A stretch of DNA of 64,000 nucleotides from Oribacterium sp. oral taxon 078 str. F0262 (lineage in GTDB: Bacteria > Bacillota > Clostridia > Lachnospirales > Lachnospiraceae), in assembly GCF_000160135.1 (NCBI RefSeq), contig NZ_GG729933.1, forward strand, positions 722,663 through 786,662. The letters are read 5' to 3'. Made by a program: the position numbers and the translations under genes. Below are positions 16,862 to 25,203 of this stretch, piece by piece. Below the pieces are notes generated by a model. The model was not told the origin of the DNA. It worked only from the letters and a program-made list of their open reading frames with translations, and ran no database searches. How positions within the stretch are numbered: the first letter of the stretch is position 1; every line of letters starts with the position of its first letter.

Positions 16862-17143
16862 TCAATCCTCCATGGCTCTGTCAAGAACCCTCTTTACGTT
16901 TTCCCTGGCCTCTTCGTATTTTTCGCCGAGGTGGGATTCGTAGATCTTTTCGCCGTCGATAAACATCGCGGGCGTCGCCCAGTAATCATATTGACCGGCG
17001 AGATCCGGCTCCGCGCCCTCATCGACCTCGTTGAATTCGACGCGCGCGTATTCCGGTTTCTCCTCGATCAGCTCCTGCCTGGCCTTTCTCGCCTGCGCGC
17101 AGTAAGGGCAGCCCTTTACATAGAAAAAAAGAACTTTTTTCAT
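16862..17143 (-). CDS. Glutaredoxin/thioredoxin-like protein
   Basis: 93 aa single thioredoxin fold. The redox motif CPYC is at residues 12-15, and the cis-proline segment is ATPAMFIDGEKIY. The CPYC dithiol is the classic glutaredoxin motif. There is no signal peptide, so it is cytoplasmic. The start at 17143 follows an AAAGGAGACAAAC ribosome-binding site; upstream in-frame codons extend into the divergent promoter and are rejected. The lipoprotein gene starts directly after the stop. Confidence 0.85.
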   Translation of the reverse strand: MKKVLFFYVKGCPYCAQARKARQELIEEKPEYARVEFNEVDEGAEPDLAGQYDYWATPAMFIDGEKIYESHLGEKYEEARENVKRVLDRAMED

Positions 17144-17203
17144 TCCGTTTGTCTCCTTTCTTTTGAGAATGCGAAAAATATTCTTACCGAACGCTCGGCG
17201 GCA

Positions 17204-17236
17204 TTGACATTTCGCCCCGACTATTAAATAATAGTC
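17204..17236 (+). promoter_or_regulatory. Divergent promoter region with inverted repeat
   Basis: TTGACA (17204-17209) is followed 17-18 nt later by AATAAT, a plausible promoter for the permease. GACTATT AAAT AATAGTC (17219-17236) overlaps the -10 and could be an operator. Confidence 0.5.
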
Positions 17237-17268
17237 TTTCAAAAAAATCAAGAGGAAAACAGAGGCGA

Positions 17269-18552
17269 ATGGGAGGAGAGGTCTTGAAAAGCGTTGCTTT
17301 AATTCTTTTTATACTGATGTATGCGATTATTATCCTGAAACAGAAGTACCGGGTTCATGCGGTTCTCGCGGCGGCGCTTCTCTATCTCCTCAGCGGAATT
17401 CTTCCGCTCTCCGCAGTCATTCCCTCGATCAACTGGAATGTGCTTTTGATGATCTCCGGAACCATGGTCATCGTCTATTTTTTTATCGAGTCCAGAATGC
17501 CAAACCTTCTCGCGGATCTGATTCTGGACCGATGCAGGAATGTCTGCCATGTCATCATCTTCATGTCGCTTTTTGCCGGCGCGATATCGGCCTTCATCGA
17601 CAATGTGGCGACGGTACTGATGGTAGCCCCGGTGGCGCTTGTGATCTGCAAAAAGCTAAAGATCTCTCCGCTTCCGATGGTGCTTTCCATCGCGGTGTCC
17701 TCGAATTTGCAGGGGGCGGCGACATTGGTGGGGGATACTACCAGTATTATGCTGGGAGATTTCGCAAAGATGGATTTTCTGGACTTTTTTTTCATGAAGG
17801 GCCGTCCCGGAATCTTCTTTGCCGTGGAGCTGGGCGCTCTTCTCACGGTGCCCATCATGCTCTTTCTCTTCCGGAAGCTGAATCAGCCGGTGCAGGCGGA
17901 GGAGCACAGCAGTGTCGAGGATATCTTTCCGAGTGCTGCCCTCATTTCTGTCGTCATCCTTTTGATCCTCGCCTCCTTTATCCCGAACAAGCCGGATATC
18001 ACAAACGGTCTGATCTGCTGCACTCTCGGCCTGATCTGCTGCATCCATGATCTTCGCCACCAGGGAAATGCGAAGCGCGTTCAGAAGGCGCTTCTCTCCG
18101 TGGACTTCGAGACGCTTCTCCTTCTTTTCGGACTCTTTCTCGTCATCCGCGGCATCACGGAGGTCGGCATCATTTCGGATATCTCGGCTCTCATCGTCAA
18201 GCTAGGAGGCAGCAATCTCTTTTTGCTCTATACCATCGTCGTCTGGGGATCGGTCTTTTTCTCGGCCTTTATCGACAATATCCCCTATGTGGCGACGCTG
18301 CTTCCGATCCTACAGGGCGTGACGCAGAGTCTGGGGATCTCCCCCTATCTCCTCTATTTCGGCCTCCTGACCGGAGCGACCCTCGGGGGGAATATCACGC
18401 CGATCGGGGCGAGCGCGAATATCGCCGCCACCGGAATCCTGAAGAGGGAGGGCTACGAGACGAGCTTCTCCGATTTTATGAAGATCGGTATTCCGTTCAC
18501 ACTTACGGCTGTAATGTCCGGCTATCTTTTTCTCTGGCTTTTCTGGCGCTGA
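17269..18552 (+). CDS. ArsB/NhaD (ion transporter superfamily) permease
   Basis: 427 aa, about 11 membrane helices. The two inverted-topology signatures SAFIDNVATVLMVAPVALVI and SAFIDNIPYVATLLPIL, each followed by a Gly-rich re-entrant hairpin (LQGAATLVGDTTSIMLG and LLTGATLGGNITPIGASANI), place it in the ArsB/NhaD group. It could carry an anion such as arsenite or a dicarboxylate, or exchange Na+ for H+; the substrate cannot be read. An alternative TTG start at 17284 sits behind a better ribosome-binding site (GGAGGAGAGG), giving 422 aa. A strong bidirectional terminator follows. Confidence 0.85.
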   Translation: MGGEVLKSVALILFILMYAIIILKQKYRVHAVLAAALLYLLSGILPLSAVIPSINWNVLLMISGTMVIVYFFIESRMPNLLADLILDRCRNVCHVIIFMSLFAGAISAFIDNVATVLMVAPVALVICKKLKISPLPMVLSIAVSSNLQGAATLVGDTTSIMLGDFAKMDFLDFFFMKGRPGIFFAVELGALLTVPIMLFLFRKLNQPVQAEEHSSVEDIFPSAALISVVILLILASFIPNKPDITNGLICCTLGLICCIHDLRHQGNAKRVQKALLSVDFETLLLLFGLFLVIRGITEVGIISDISALIVKLGGSNLFLLYTIVVWGSVFFSAFIDNIPYVATLLPILQGVTQSLGISPYLLYFGLLTGATLGGNITPIGASANIAATGILKREGYETSFSDFMKIGIPFTLTAVMSGYLFLWLFWR

Positions 18553-18588
18553 GAAATCCCGCCTTCGAAGACCGGCATCAAATAAATA

Positions 18589-18628
18589 GAAAGGGGCCGG
18601 AGCAAAATGTTTTGCTCCGGCCCCTTTT
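18589..18628. terminator. Bidirectional terminator between permease and dps
   Basis: AAAGGGGCCGGAGCAAAA and TTTTGCTCCGGCCCCTTT form an 18-bp perfect stem with a 2-nt loop. T-rich tails are present on both strands. It separates convergent genes. Confidence 0.9.
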
Positions 18629-18655
18629 CAGCTGTAGAAATACTGCATTAAAGCT

Positions 18656-19087
18656 TTACGCCAGCATGCTTTTCAGCATCCAGATCGTCTTCGCGTAGCC
18701 CTCGATAAAGTCATCCATCTTGACAGAGACCAGATTGTCTCCCGCCTTGTCCGCCTCGGCCCTGAGATCCTCGGCACTCCTTCGCATGGCCTCGAAATCC
18801 TTGAGCACATCCCCGAATACCGCACTCATGTCCTTTGAGAAGTCACCGGGGGCATCCGAAATCGTCGCCAGAGCGGCGAAGCCCTTCATAGTGGAAACCG
18901 GCTTTCTCCCATCCATGAGCATGAGCTCTGCGAACTCATCGATCTGAGCATTGACCGCATTATAGAACTCCTCCAGCTTCGCGTGGGCCTGGAAAAAGTT
19001 GCAGCCCTGGACGTACCAGTGGTAGCTTTGCAGCTTGTGATAAAAGTAAACGAGGTTTGCCAGATAGATGTTCATTTTCTCTTCCAT
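18656..19087 (-). CDS. dps: Dps family ferritin-like protein
   Basis: 143 aa. The four-helix ferritin fold of Dps is recognised from YFYHKLQSYHWYVQGCNFFQ with the ferroxidase His, and NAQIDEFAELMLMDGRKPV. Dps dodecamers store iron and protect DNA from peroxide. The start at 19087 follows a perfect AAGGAGG; codons further upstream belong to the leader. A leader of about 170 nt and a promoter with two upstream direct repeats precede it. Confidence 0.88.
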   Translation of the reverse strand: MEEKMNIYLANLVYFYHKLQSYHWYVQGCNFFQAHAKLEEFYNAVNAQIDEFAELMLMDGRKPVSTMKGFAALATISDAPGDFSKDMSAVFGDVLKDFEAMRRSAEDLRAEADKAGDNLVSVKMDDFIEGYAKTIWMLKSMLA

Positions 19088-19259
19088 TACATAACCTCCT
19101 TTGCAGAGCAGAGCAGATGTCTCCGCCGGGCGGCAAGCGCAGAATGCGAATAGCTGCCAGCATATCGAAGCTTCGAGGAAGCGGGACAGCACGTGAGTCG
19201 TGACGCCGGTCATTTCGGCATGGGACATGGCTGCTTCTTATGTGGAATGTTCCAGCCCG

Positions 19260-19288
19260 AGTATAGCATCTTTTCCTATGGAGGGCAA
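19260..19288 (-). promoter_or_regulatory. Promoter of dps
   Basis: On the minus strand TTGCCC (19283-19288), 17 nt, TATACT (19260-19265). Two tandem direct repeats adjoin the -35 on its upstream side. Confidence 0.6.
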
Positions 19289-19344
19289 ACGAAATATTGG
19301 AGCATTTTAAAAGCCAACGAAATATTGGAACATCCTTAAAGGCC
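19288..19344. repeat. Two 28-29-bp direct repeats upstream of the dps promoter
   Basis: AACGAAATATTGGAGCATTT (19288 on) and AACGAAATATTGGAACATCC (19316 on) are head-to-tail copies, both ending AAAAGCC or AAAGGCC. They cover about -36 to -92 relative to dps, the usual place for an activator or redox regulator. Confidence 0.7.
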
Positions 19345-19378
19345 GGATTCCATTTTTTAAAAAATACATTTTTTTCGA

Positions 19379-19414
19379 TTGACGGACTCTCTCCGGGGTG
19401 ATAAGTTAGTCCGT
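19379..19414 (+). promoter_or_regulatory. Inverted repeat with possible promoter upstream of the large surface protein
   Basis: ACGGACT (19382-19388) and AGTCCGT (19408-19414) flank a 19-nt spacer and overlap a TTGACG (19379-19384) with TAAGTT 17 nt later. An operator-covered promoter is possible. The -10 is weak. Confidence 0.35.
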
Positions 19415-19602
19415 GCTAATTTCTGCCTGAGGAAAGCTACTGTAAATAGAATATTTTTTGCAGGAATAAGGATTTGAGTTAGGTAAGACATTTCTCTGCA
19501 TGTGAGGCGCATAGCCGCGCTGCCCAAAACGCGGCAGGGATCTTTTAGACACGCCATACAGGCGGGGAAGCGTTTTCAGAGAGGATTCATCGAGGAGGAA
19601 GG

Positions 19603-22600
19603 ATGAGACGAGAAACATGGAGGGCCGCCGCTGTGATTTTAGCGGCGAGCCTGGTTTTGCAGCCCACAGCCGCCCTTTCGGCGGAGAGAGGAAATACGAA
19701 GGGCCGCTGGGAAAAAGAGGGAAAGAGCTGGAGCTATCGGAATGAGAAGGGGGAGAAGTTTCGCGGCTGGGTCTTCACGGATAATGCCTGGCATTATCTG
19801 GATCCGGAGAGCGGGAAGCTTTGCTCCGGCTGGCAGAAAACTCCGGATGGGAGCTGGTACTTCTTTAATACCGCTCACGACGGCCGCTTCGGGCAGATGC
19901 TCTCCGGCTGGCAGTGGATCGAAGGCTATTGCTATTATTTCCATCCCGCAGGGGAGAAGAGTGGTGCACTTCAGCTCTCCGGAAAGACGGAGGATGGCTA
20001 TGAGCTGGATGGACAGGGTCGCTGGGCCGAGGGCGGCATAGCAAAGTATCAGGAAGGGCGCGGACTCCGAAGGACGGAGACGCCGGATCCTGCGGAGAAC
20101 TCCGCCTCTCCGGCCTCTTTTGAGGGAAGAAAGAGCGCGGTAAGAGGTACTCGCGGAGGAAGCGGTGGAGGAAGCGGCTCCTCCGGCCGCTCTTCCAAAA
20201 GGGAAGAGAAGACAGAGAAGGAACAGATCGGAGAGAGCGGGAAGGGAAGCAAAGAGCCCGAGTCGAAGGGACAGAGCAGTGCGGAGCCGGGGCGCCCGCT
20301 GCCCGAAGGGAAGAAAGAGGAGAGCGCAAAGCCTGAGGCGAAGAAGTCGGGAAGCGCAGAGCCGGAAATGAGTCATTCAGGCGGCACAGAGCCGGAAATG
20401 AAGAAATCGGGCAGGGCGGGAGCTGAGGCGGAGAAGCCGGGGCGCGCAGAGCCGGAGTCGAAGGGACAGAGCAGCGCGGGGTCAGAGAACCCGCTTCCCG
20501 AAGGAAAGAAAGAGGAGGGCACAAAGCCGGAAGCGAAGAAGCCGGGCAGCACAGAGCCGGAGACAGAGCCTAAGACTCCCGAGAATAAGGAGAAAGAAGA
20601 GGAGCAGCCCTCGGAGCCGGAGAAGCAGAGCCTCCTTTTCGAAAAGCAGAGCCGTCTCGTTCATCTGGGCTTTTCGGATTATGTGACCGCGGCCTTTCGG
20701 AGCGGGACGATTTCCGACTACAGCCTGTCTGTCGATGGGACAGATATTACGGATTCCGTCCGGAAGGTGGATGACGATGGAAAAATCGTAAAATGGGAGA
20801 GCACAGTTGTCTCCCCGAAGCGTCTTACGGTAACGAGCAGAGAGGATGATTCGAAGAGGGAGGAGATCCTCCTTTCCGGAGGGGAGCAGAGGGAGAGCGT
20901 GGAGGCCGGCAGCCCGGAGGATGCGCCGGATTATATCCTCGCAAGAGGAAGGGTATTAAAATATGACCGCTACACCGCGCCTCACGATAAGGAAGGCAGG
21001 GACAGGGTGCTTCCGTCCCGGACGACCTTTGATCTCTCCGGCACGAGAGCGGAGAATAGCGATTCCGTCACAACGGAATATTATGTGAAGCCGGTTCTCA
21101 TTGATGAGAACGGCGCGGGCGTCGAGAAGGACGGCGTCACTGCGAAGTTCCGGGTGGATAACGAGGAGCAGGAAAAGTGGTTTAGGGGGATTGACAGCAT
21201 TCGGATCCTGAACAGCCAGAACTGGCCGATCAATCGGAACCCGAGCTTTTCGACGGAGATCAAGGATACCAAGCATGGGAAGAATGGGATCATCAAGCTC
21301 CCGACCGGGCAGAGTAATATGCGGAGCAATGGTGTCTATAAGATGAACATCCACTCCTCCTATACGGATGAGACGGTGACAGTTCCCTTTGAGCTTGTGA
21401 AGAAGGCGAATTTCTCGATGAAGCAGAGGGTGGAGACGGCGAATCCGAAGCGGGGCGAGCGTATTCAGTTTGAGATCGTGGGAGAAAACGGAGAGAGCTT
21501 CGGCAATGAGCTCCGGATCGACTCCATGCGGGTCATCCTGAAAAAGCCGAGCGGGAAGAAGCTTGAGCTCCATTATATCGATGATTTCTTTAACTTCGGA
21601 GGTCTTTTCAATCTCTATGGGACGAGCAGCAATGAGGAAAAGACGGTCAATACCGATGAGATCGGGGTCTATACTCTGGAGCTTAAGTATTCCGGCTATC
21701 AGAAGCTGAAGACGCAGTTTGAGGTCTATCCCGGGGAGTCGTTCGCGAAGCCGGAGAAGGCGGAGGAAAGTGCAAAGCGCGCCGCGAGGGAGAGGACGGT
21801 GCAGGCTGATGCGGTTTCTGCCGCGACCTCCGGCAAGATCTCCGGGGGCAGAAAGTCCGGCTCCGGGAGTCTTGGCGGGAGCGGACAGTATGTGGACGGG
21901 AGAATGGTCTTTAACTATGATCTTCTCACGAATGCCCTCATCCTGAATGAGCTTGAGATCGCGAATCAGGATTCCCATGATGTCGTACAGCGCTGGTTTG
22001 ACACGACAGAGGCCGATTATATCTATAAGGACGGGGCGGAAAAGCTCTACCGCTTCACGGACTATCTCGACGCCTTTAAGAAGGCGAGGATCGCCGGAGG
22101 AAGGTCTCTGCGCTTTACGGGCTATACAGAGCAGGCGGAGGCCGCCGATTACGCGGGTCCCGCTGAGGTACAGAATGTCCTGGAGGACGGAAGCCTTGGC
22201 AGCCTCACGGAGTTTAAGTTCTATAAGGGCGATAAGGCTGCGGAATTCACCGGTACGACGGCGGAGAAGGGGGAGGATTTTCTCCTCTCGACGGAGAACA
22301 GGGAGTATCTTTCCTCGATCCGGGGGCTCTATGTCGATGGTCAGAGCCAGAACCTCCTGAATGAATATCAGAAGCGCTTTGAGATCGATCCGGAAAAGGG
22401 GACATTGAAGCTTTTCCGCACGGCCTTTAACTTCAATCTGAGGCCGGAGGTCGGAGAGCATACGCTTCGGATCGACGCGGGAGAGAAGTACCGTGCTGTG
22501 GAGCTGAAGCTTCTCTATACGGCGGTGCTGGAGGAGCTCTCCCCGGAGCTTTCGGGGGAAGCGGAGAGCGGGAAGGATGTCACGGTCTCTCTGAAGAGCC

Positions 22601-23697
22601 AATCCAGCCCGGGAGACCGCAGCTACGGGGACTTCCTTAAGAATCTGAGCCGGGTGGAGCTTGTGAGCCCGGATCGGAGCGGGACGAGGACGCTCTACAC
22701 GAAATCGGTCGGCGGGGAGAGCGGAAATGATTACTATGAGACGGATTCGGAGAAGCAGAGCATTACGCTGAAGGCGGGACTGTTCCGAAAGGCGGGGGAT
22801 TATGAGCTCTATCTCCATGCCGAGGGCTATCCGAAGCCTCTGCACTTCCCGTTTAGCGTGAAGGAAGGAAAGGAAGATCCCGGAGAGGGAGGAAAGACGG
22901 GGGAGCCGGAGACAGAGGGGAAGGCGGCGCCGGAGAAGGCGGAGCTTTCCGAGAAGAAGAGTATCTTCGGCGGAGCCTATCAGCAGCTCAGTTTCCCGGG
23001 GGCGGAGAGAGAAAACCTGAACGAGTATCTCGGGAAGATACAGAAGCTGGAGCTGAATGGCACAGAGTATCGGAAGGCCTTTTCCGCTCTCCAGATGGAG
23101 GAAAATGAGTTCTATCCGGAATCGGACGGCTATGGCTATAAGCAGACGATCCGTCTGGGAAGCGGTGCGCTTCAGGACGGCGAAAACAGCATCCGTATTC
23201 AGGCGGAGGGCTACCAAACGAAGGATTTCCTCGTCCACTTCGAAAAGAAGAAGGCGGAAGGGGATGAGGATAGAGATAAGGAGAAGGAGAAAGACAAGAA
23301 TAAAGAGCAGGATCAGGCGGCGGAAAAGGAGGTTCCGACGGGAGCGGAGGCAGAGCTGCTTCGCCCGAGGCAGGGCTATGATTCCGGGACGAAGCCGGTC
23401 TATGAAGTCCGCTTTACGGGTCTTGAGAGCGAGGAACTGGATCAATATCTGAGAAGCCGCGATCTCAAGGTTTCGGTGAACGGAATGGAGTACCGAAAGT
23501 CCCAGAGCCGAAGCTACCTCCACCATGAGGACAGCAGCTTCACTACGATCTTCGATCAAAAATACCGGAAAAATGGGATTGCTCTTAGCGCAAATGCCTT
23601 CCGCAAGGGAGAAAACAGCGTCGTAGTAGAAGCGGAGGGCTACCGGAGCTTCGAATTCAGCGTCACGGCGGAGGAAGAGGAGAGCGCGGAATCCTGA
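19603..23697 (+). CDS. Large secreted protein with wall-binding repeats and haemoglobin-interacting-like domains
   Basis: 1364 aa. A signal peptide (residues 1-27, ALSAERG) is followed by choline/cell-wall-binding-type repeats (about 34-135: GWVFTDNAWHYLDPESGKL, WQKTPDGSWYFFN). Next comes about 200 residues of Glu/Pro/Lys/Ser low complexity. Then come several beta-rich domains of the DUF1533 (Shr-type haemoglobin-interacting) kind, at roughly 350-435, 980-1088, 1119-1215 and 1252-1358, recognised by patterns such as LELNGTEYRKAF followed by LQDGENSIRIQAEGYQTKDF. No LPxTG sorting signal or C-terminal anchor is seen; the wall-binding repeats probably hold it. Binding of haem proteins is inferred from the family only; adhesion is an alternative. 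Confidence 0.7.
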   Translation: MRRETWRAAAVILAASLVLQPTAALSAERGNTKGRWEKEGKSWSYRNEKGEKFRGWVFTDNAWHYLDPESGKLCSGWQKTPDGSWYFFNTAHDGRFGQMLSGWQWIEGYCYYFHPAGEKSGALQLSGKTEDGYELDGQGRWAEGGIAKYQEGRGLRRTETPDPAENSASPASFEGRKSAVRGTRGGSGGGSGSSGRSSKREEKTEKEQIGESGKGSKEPESKGQSSAEPGRPLPEGKKEESAKPEAKKSGSAEPEMSHSGGTEPEMKKSGRAGAEAEKPGRAEPESKGQSSAGSENPLPEGKKEEGTKPEAKKPGSTEPETEPKTPENKEKEEEQPSEPEKQSLLFEKQSRLVHLGFSDYVTAAFRSGTISDYSLSVDGTDITDSVRKVDDDGKIVKWESTVVSPKRLTVTSREDDSKREEILLSGGEQRESVEAGSPEDAPDYILARGRVLKYDRYTAPHDKEGRDRVLPSRTTFDLSGTRAENSDSVTTEYYVKPVLIDENGAGVEKDGVTAKFRVDNEEQEKWFRGIDSIRILNSQNWPINRNPSFSTEIKDTKHGKNGIIKLPTGQSNMRSNGVYKMNIHSSYTDETVTVPFELVKKANFSMKQRVETANPKRGERIQFEIVGENGESFGNELRIDSMRVILKKPSGKKLELHYIDDFFNFGGLFNLYGTSSNEEKTVNTDEIGVYTLELKYSGYQKLKTQFEVYPGESFAKPEKAEESAKRAARERTVQADAVSAATSGKISGGRKSGSGSLGGSGQYVDGRMVFNYDLLTNALILNELEIANQDSHDVVQRWFDTTEADYIYKDGAEKLYRFTDYLDAFKKARIAGGRSLRFTGYTEQAEAADYAGPAEVQNVLEDGSLGSLTEFKFYKGDKAAEFTGTTAEKGEDFLLSTENREYLSSIRGLYVDGQSQNLLNEYQKRFEIDPEKGTLKLFRTAFNFNLRPEVGEHTLRIDAGEKYRAVELKLLYTAVLEELSPELSGEAESGKDVTVSLKSQSSPGDRSYGDFLKNLSRVELVSPDRSGTRTLYTKSVGGESGNDYYETDSEKQSITLKAGLFRKAGDYELYLHAEGYPKPLHFPFSVKEGKEDPGEGGKTGEPETEGKAAPEKAELSEKKSIFGGAYQQLSFPGAERENLNEYLGKIQKLELNGTEYRKAFSALQMEENEFYPESDGYGYKQTIRLGSGALQDGENSIRIQAEGYQTKDFLVHFEKKKAEGDEDRDKEKEKDKNKEQDQAAEKEVPTGAEAELLRPRQGYDSGTKPVYEVRFTGLESEELDQYLRSRDLKVSVNGMEYRKSQSRSYLHHEDSSFTTIFDQKYRKNGIALSANAFRKGENSVVVEAEGYRSFEFSVTAEEEESAES
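20260..20566 (+). repeat. Duplicated low-complexity segment in the surface protein
   Basis: Two similar segments of about 105-110 bp start at 20260 and 20455, 195 bp (65 codons) apart, encoding ESKGQSSAEPGRPLPEGKK and ESKGQSSAGSENPLPEGKK. They sit in the Pro/Glu/Lys linker. Confidence 0.75.
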
Positions 23698-23795
23698 CGC
23701 TGAGAGATATTCGCATTCCGATACTATTTGCTAAGTCTGCACGCAGTTTATTCCCGGTCGCTACGCGATTTGACGGTGTGCGACGCCGGAGCGAA

Positions 23796-23862
23796 AGCGT
23801 CCAATGCCCGGATCGTACTGCATGCAAGCATGCCATCTATCCGGGCGCTGGACGGGCTTTTT
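23796..23862 (+). terminator. Terminator after the surface protein gene
   Basis: A long stem: CGTCC/GGACG outside, GCCCGGAT/ATCCGGGC (23806-23813/23839-23846) and GCATGC/GCATGC inside. TTTTT follows at 23858-23862. Confidence 0.7.
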
Positions 23863-23873
23863 CCGAGTTTATA

Positions 23874-23902
23874 TTGCAAAAGCTTTAAAGATTCCTTATA
23901 CT
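23874..23902 (+). promoter_or_regulatory. Promoter of the molybdenum-block regulator gene
   Basis: TTGCAA (23874-23879), 17 nt, TATACT (23897-23902). The spacer contains AAAGCTTT. An own-product operator is possible but not demonstrated. Confidence 0.6.
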
Positions 23903-23975
23903 GAAAACAGAGCTTGGATTTTCCCGGGGCCGGGGAGGCGGGAGGGATATAGAGGAGAGAGCTGGGGAGGAAGAG

Positions 23976-24893
23976 ATGAGCTATGGCGCTGTGATCGCTG
24001 TGCCTCCCTCTTACAGGGAAGAGCTGAAGCAGCGGGGAGAGGATGAGGGCTTTCGCTATCTGGAGCGGATCATCGTGAGTCTTCGCCGCGCAGGGATCCG
24101 GGATCTTGTTCTCCTGGGAAGAAAAGAGGGGGAGGAATTCCCGGATCGCTTTAAATTCCGCGGCCTCGTCCTCCTTCCGGGGACGGGGGCCGGTCTTCTC
24201 GAGGATGTGCGGGAGGGGCTCTGCTACCTCAGGGAGCGCTGCGCGGGAGTTTTTTTCTGCCCTTTGACGGTTCCTTTCTTTAAGACGGAGACACTGGAGC
24301 GCATGATGGAGAGGAAGGGAAGCCTGATTCTCCCGAGCTTTCGGGGGAGGACGGGACATCCTATCCTTTTCTCTTCGGAGGCGATGAAGGAGATTTTTTC
24401 CTATCATGGAGGGGGCGGGCTTCGGGACGCATGCGGGGCGCTCCCGGATTCGCTCATTGAGAGGATAGCGGTCGAGGATGAGGGAATCCTGGTCCATGTC
24501 AGCCATGGGGGCGATTTCGAGGAGCTGGAGAGAAAGAGCGAGGCACGCCTCATCCGCCCGGAGCTTCGCCTTCGAATCTCGAGGGAGAAGCCCATCTTCG
24601 GCCCCGGCATGGTGACTTTGCTTCGGCAGATCGAGGCGCTCGGCAGTGTGCGGGAGGCCTGTGAGCGGACCGGGATTTCCTACAGCAAAGCCTGGACCAT
24701 GATTCATAACTGCGAGAGAGAGCTTCCCTTTCTGGTAGTGGAGCGTCACCCCGGGGGAAAATATGGAGGAGCCGCTTCCCTGAGTAAGAGAGGGAAGGAC
24801 TTTCTTCTCCGCTATGAGGCATTTTCCAGAGAGATGGACAGGATCTCCGAGGAAAAATTTCAGGAATTCTTCGGAGATTTCTTTCCCGCCTGA
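23976..24893 (+). CDS. MobA/MocA-like nucleotidyltransferase fused to a ModE-type DNA-binding domain
   Basis: 305 aa in two parts. Residues 1 to about 195 resemble the nucleotidyltransferase fold used to attach GMP or CMP to molybdopterin (LVLLPGTGAGLLEDVREGL, FFCPLTVPFFKTETLERMM, GRTGHPILFSSEAMKEI). Residues about 208-300 are a winged helix of the ModE/LysR kind (LLRQIEALGSVREACERTGI, SYSKAWTMIHNCE). The usual LxGG(x)SxRMG opening of MobA is absent or degenerate, so catalysis is uncertain; the domain may sense the cofactor instead. It heads the molybdenum block, suggesting a regulator of it. The start follows GGGGAGGAAGAG. Confidence 0.75.
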   Translation: MSYGAVIAVPPSYREELKQRGEDEGFRYLERIIVSLRRAGIRDLVLLGRKEGEEFPDRFKFRGLVLLPGTGAGLLEDVREGLCYLRERCAGVFFCPLTVPFFKTETLERMMERKGSLILPSFRGRTGHPILFSSEAMKEIFSYHGGGGLRDACGALPDSLIERIAVEDEGILVHVSHGGDFEELERKSEARLIRPELRLRISREKPIFGPGMVTLLRQIEALGSVREACERTGISYSKAWTMIHNCERELPFLVVERHPGGKYGGAASLSKRGKDFLLRYEAFSREMDRISEEKFQEFFGDFFPA

Positions 24894-25203
24894 CGGTAGC
24901 TGCCGGCGGGGAGAGGGCTCACTGGGTATTGACATAAAATATAAGCGCTGCGCCCCATTTTCCGCATTCCCCTGCGCTTCGGAATCTTAAAAGCTGAGCG
25001 GACTGTCGCCGCGTAAGTGTCCGGCAGCAGCATGATAACGGGCTGAGCTTTATTCTCGGAATCATTTTGGAAAAGAATTCGAGAGACGCGGACTCGGGAC
25101 AGGGGAAAAGCCGGGAGAGTCGGAGGCTCCGGGGCTTTGGAAGCCGGAGCGGAGGGTCTGTGCGGGCGGGAATCAGGAGACAGAGAGGTCAGGAACAGAG
25201 GCA
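24894..25203. other. 310-nt leader before the MoeA-like gene
   Basis: No gene. TTGACA occurs at 24929-24934 but lacks a matching -10 at 17 nt. Several G+C-rich inverted segments are present (for example CCGGGGCTTTGGAAGCCGG). A cofactor-sensing leader is conceivable, but I could not recognise one. Confidence 0.3.

Noticed and set aside
20956-23559. Very long minus-strand open frame (about 870 codons) opposite the surface protein
   Set aside because: Low-complexity Arg/Leu/Ile composition, no domain, and the plus strand is clearly coding with a signal peptide and repeats.
23748-24935. Minus-strand open frame opposite the MobA-ModE fusion gene
   Set aside because: No recognisable domain; the plus-strand gene has a promoter, ribosome-binding site and two domains.
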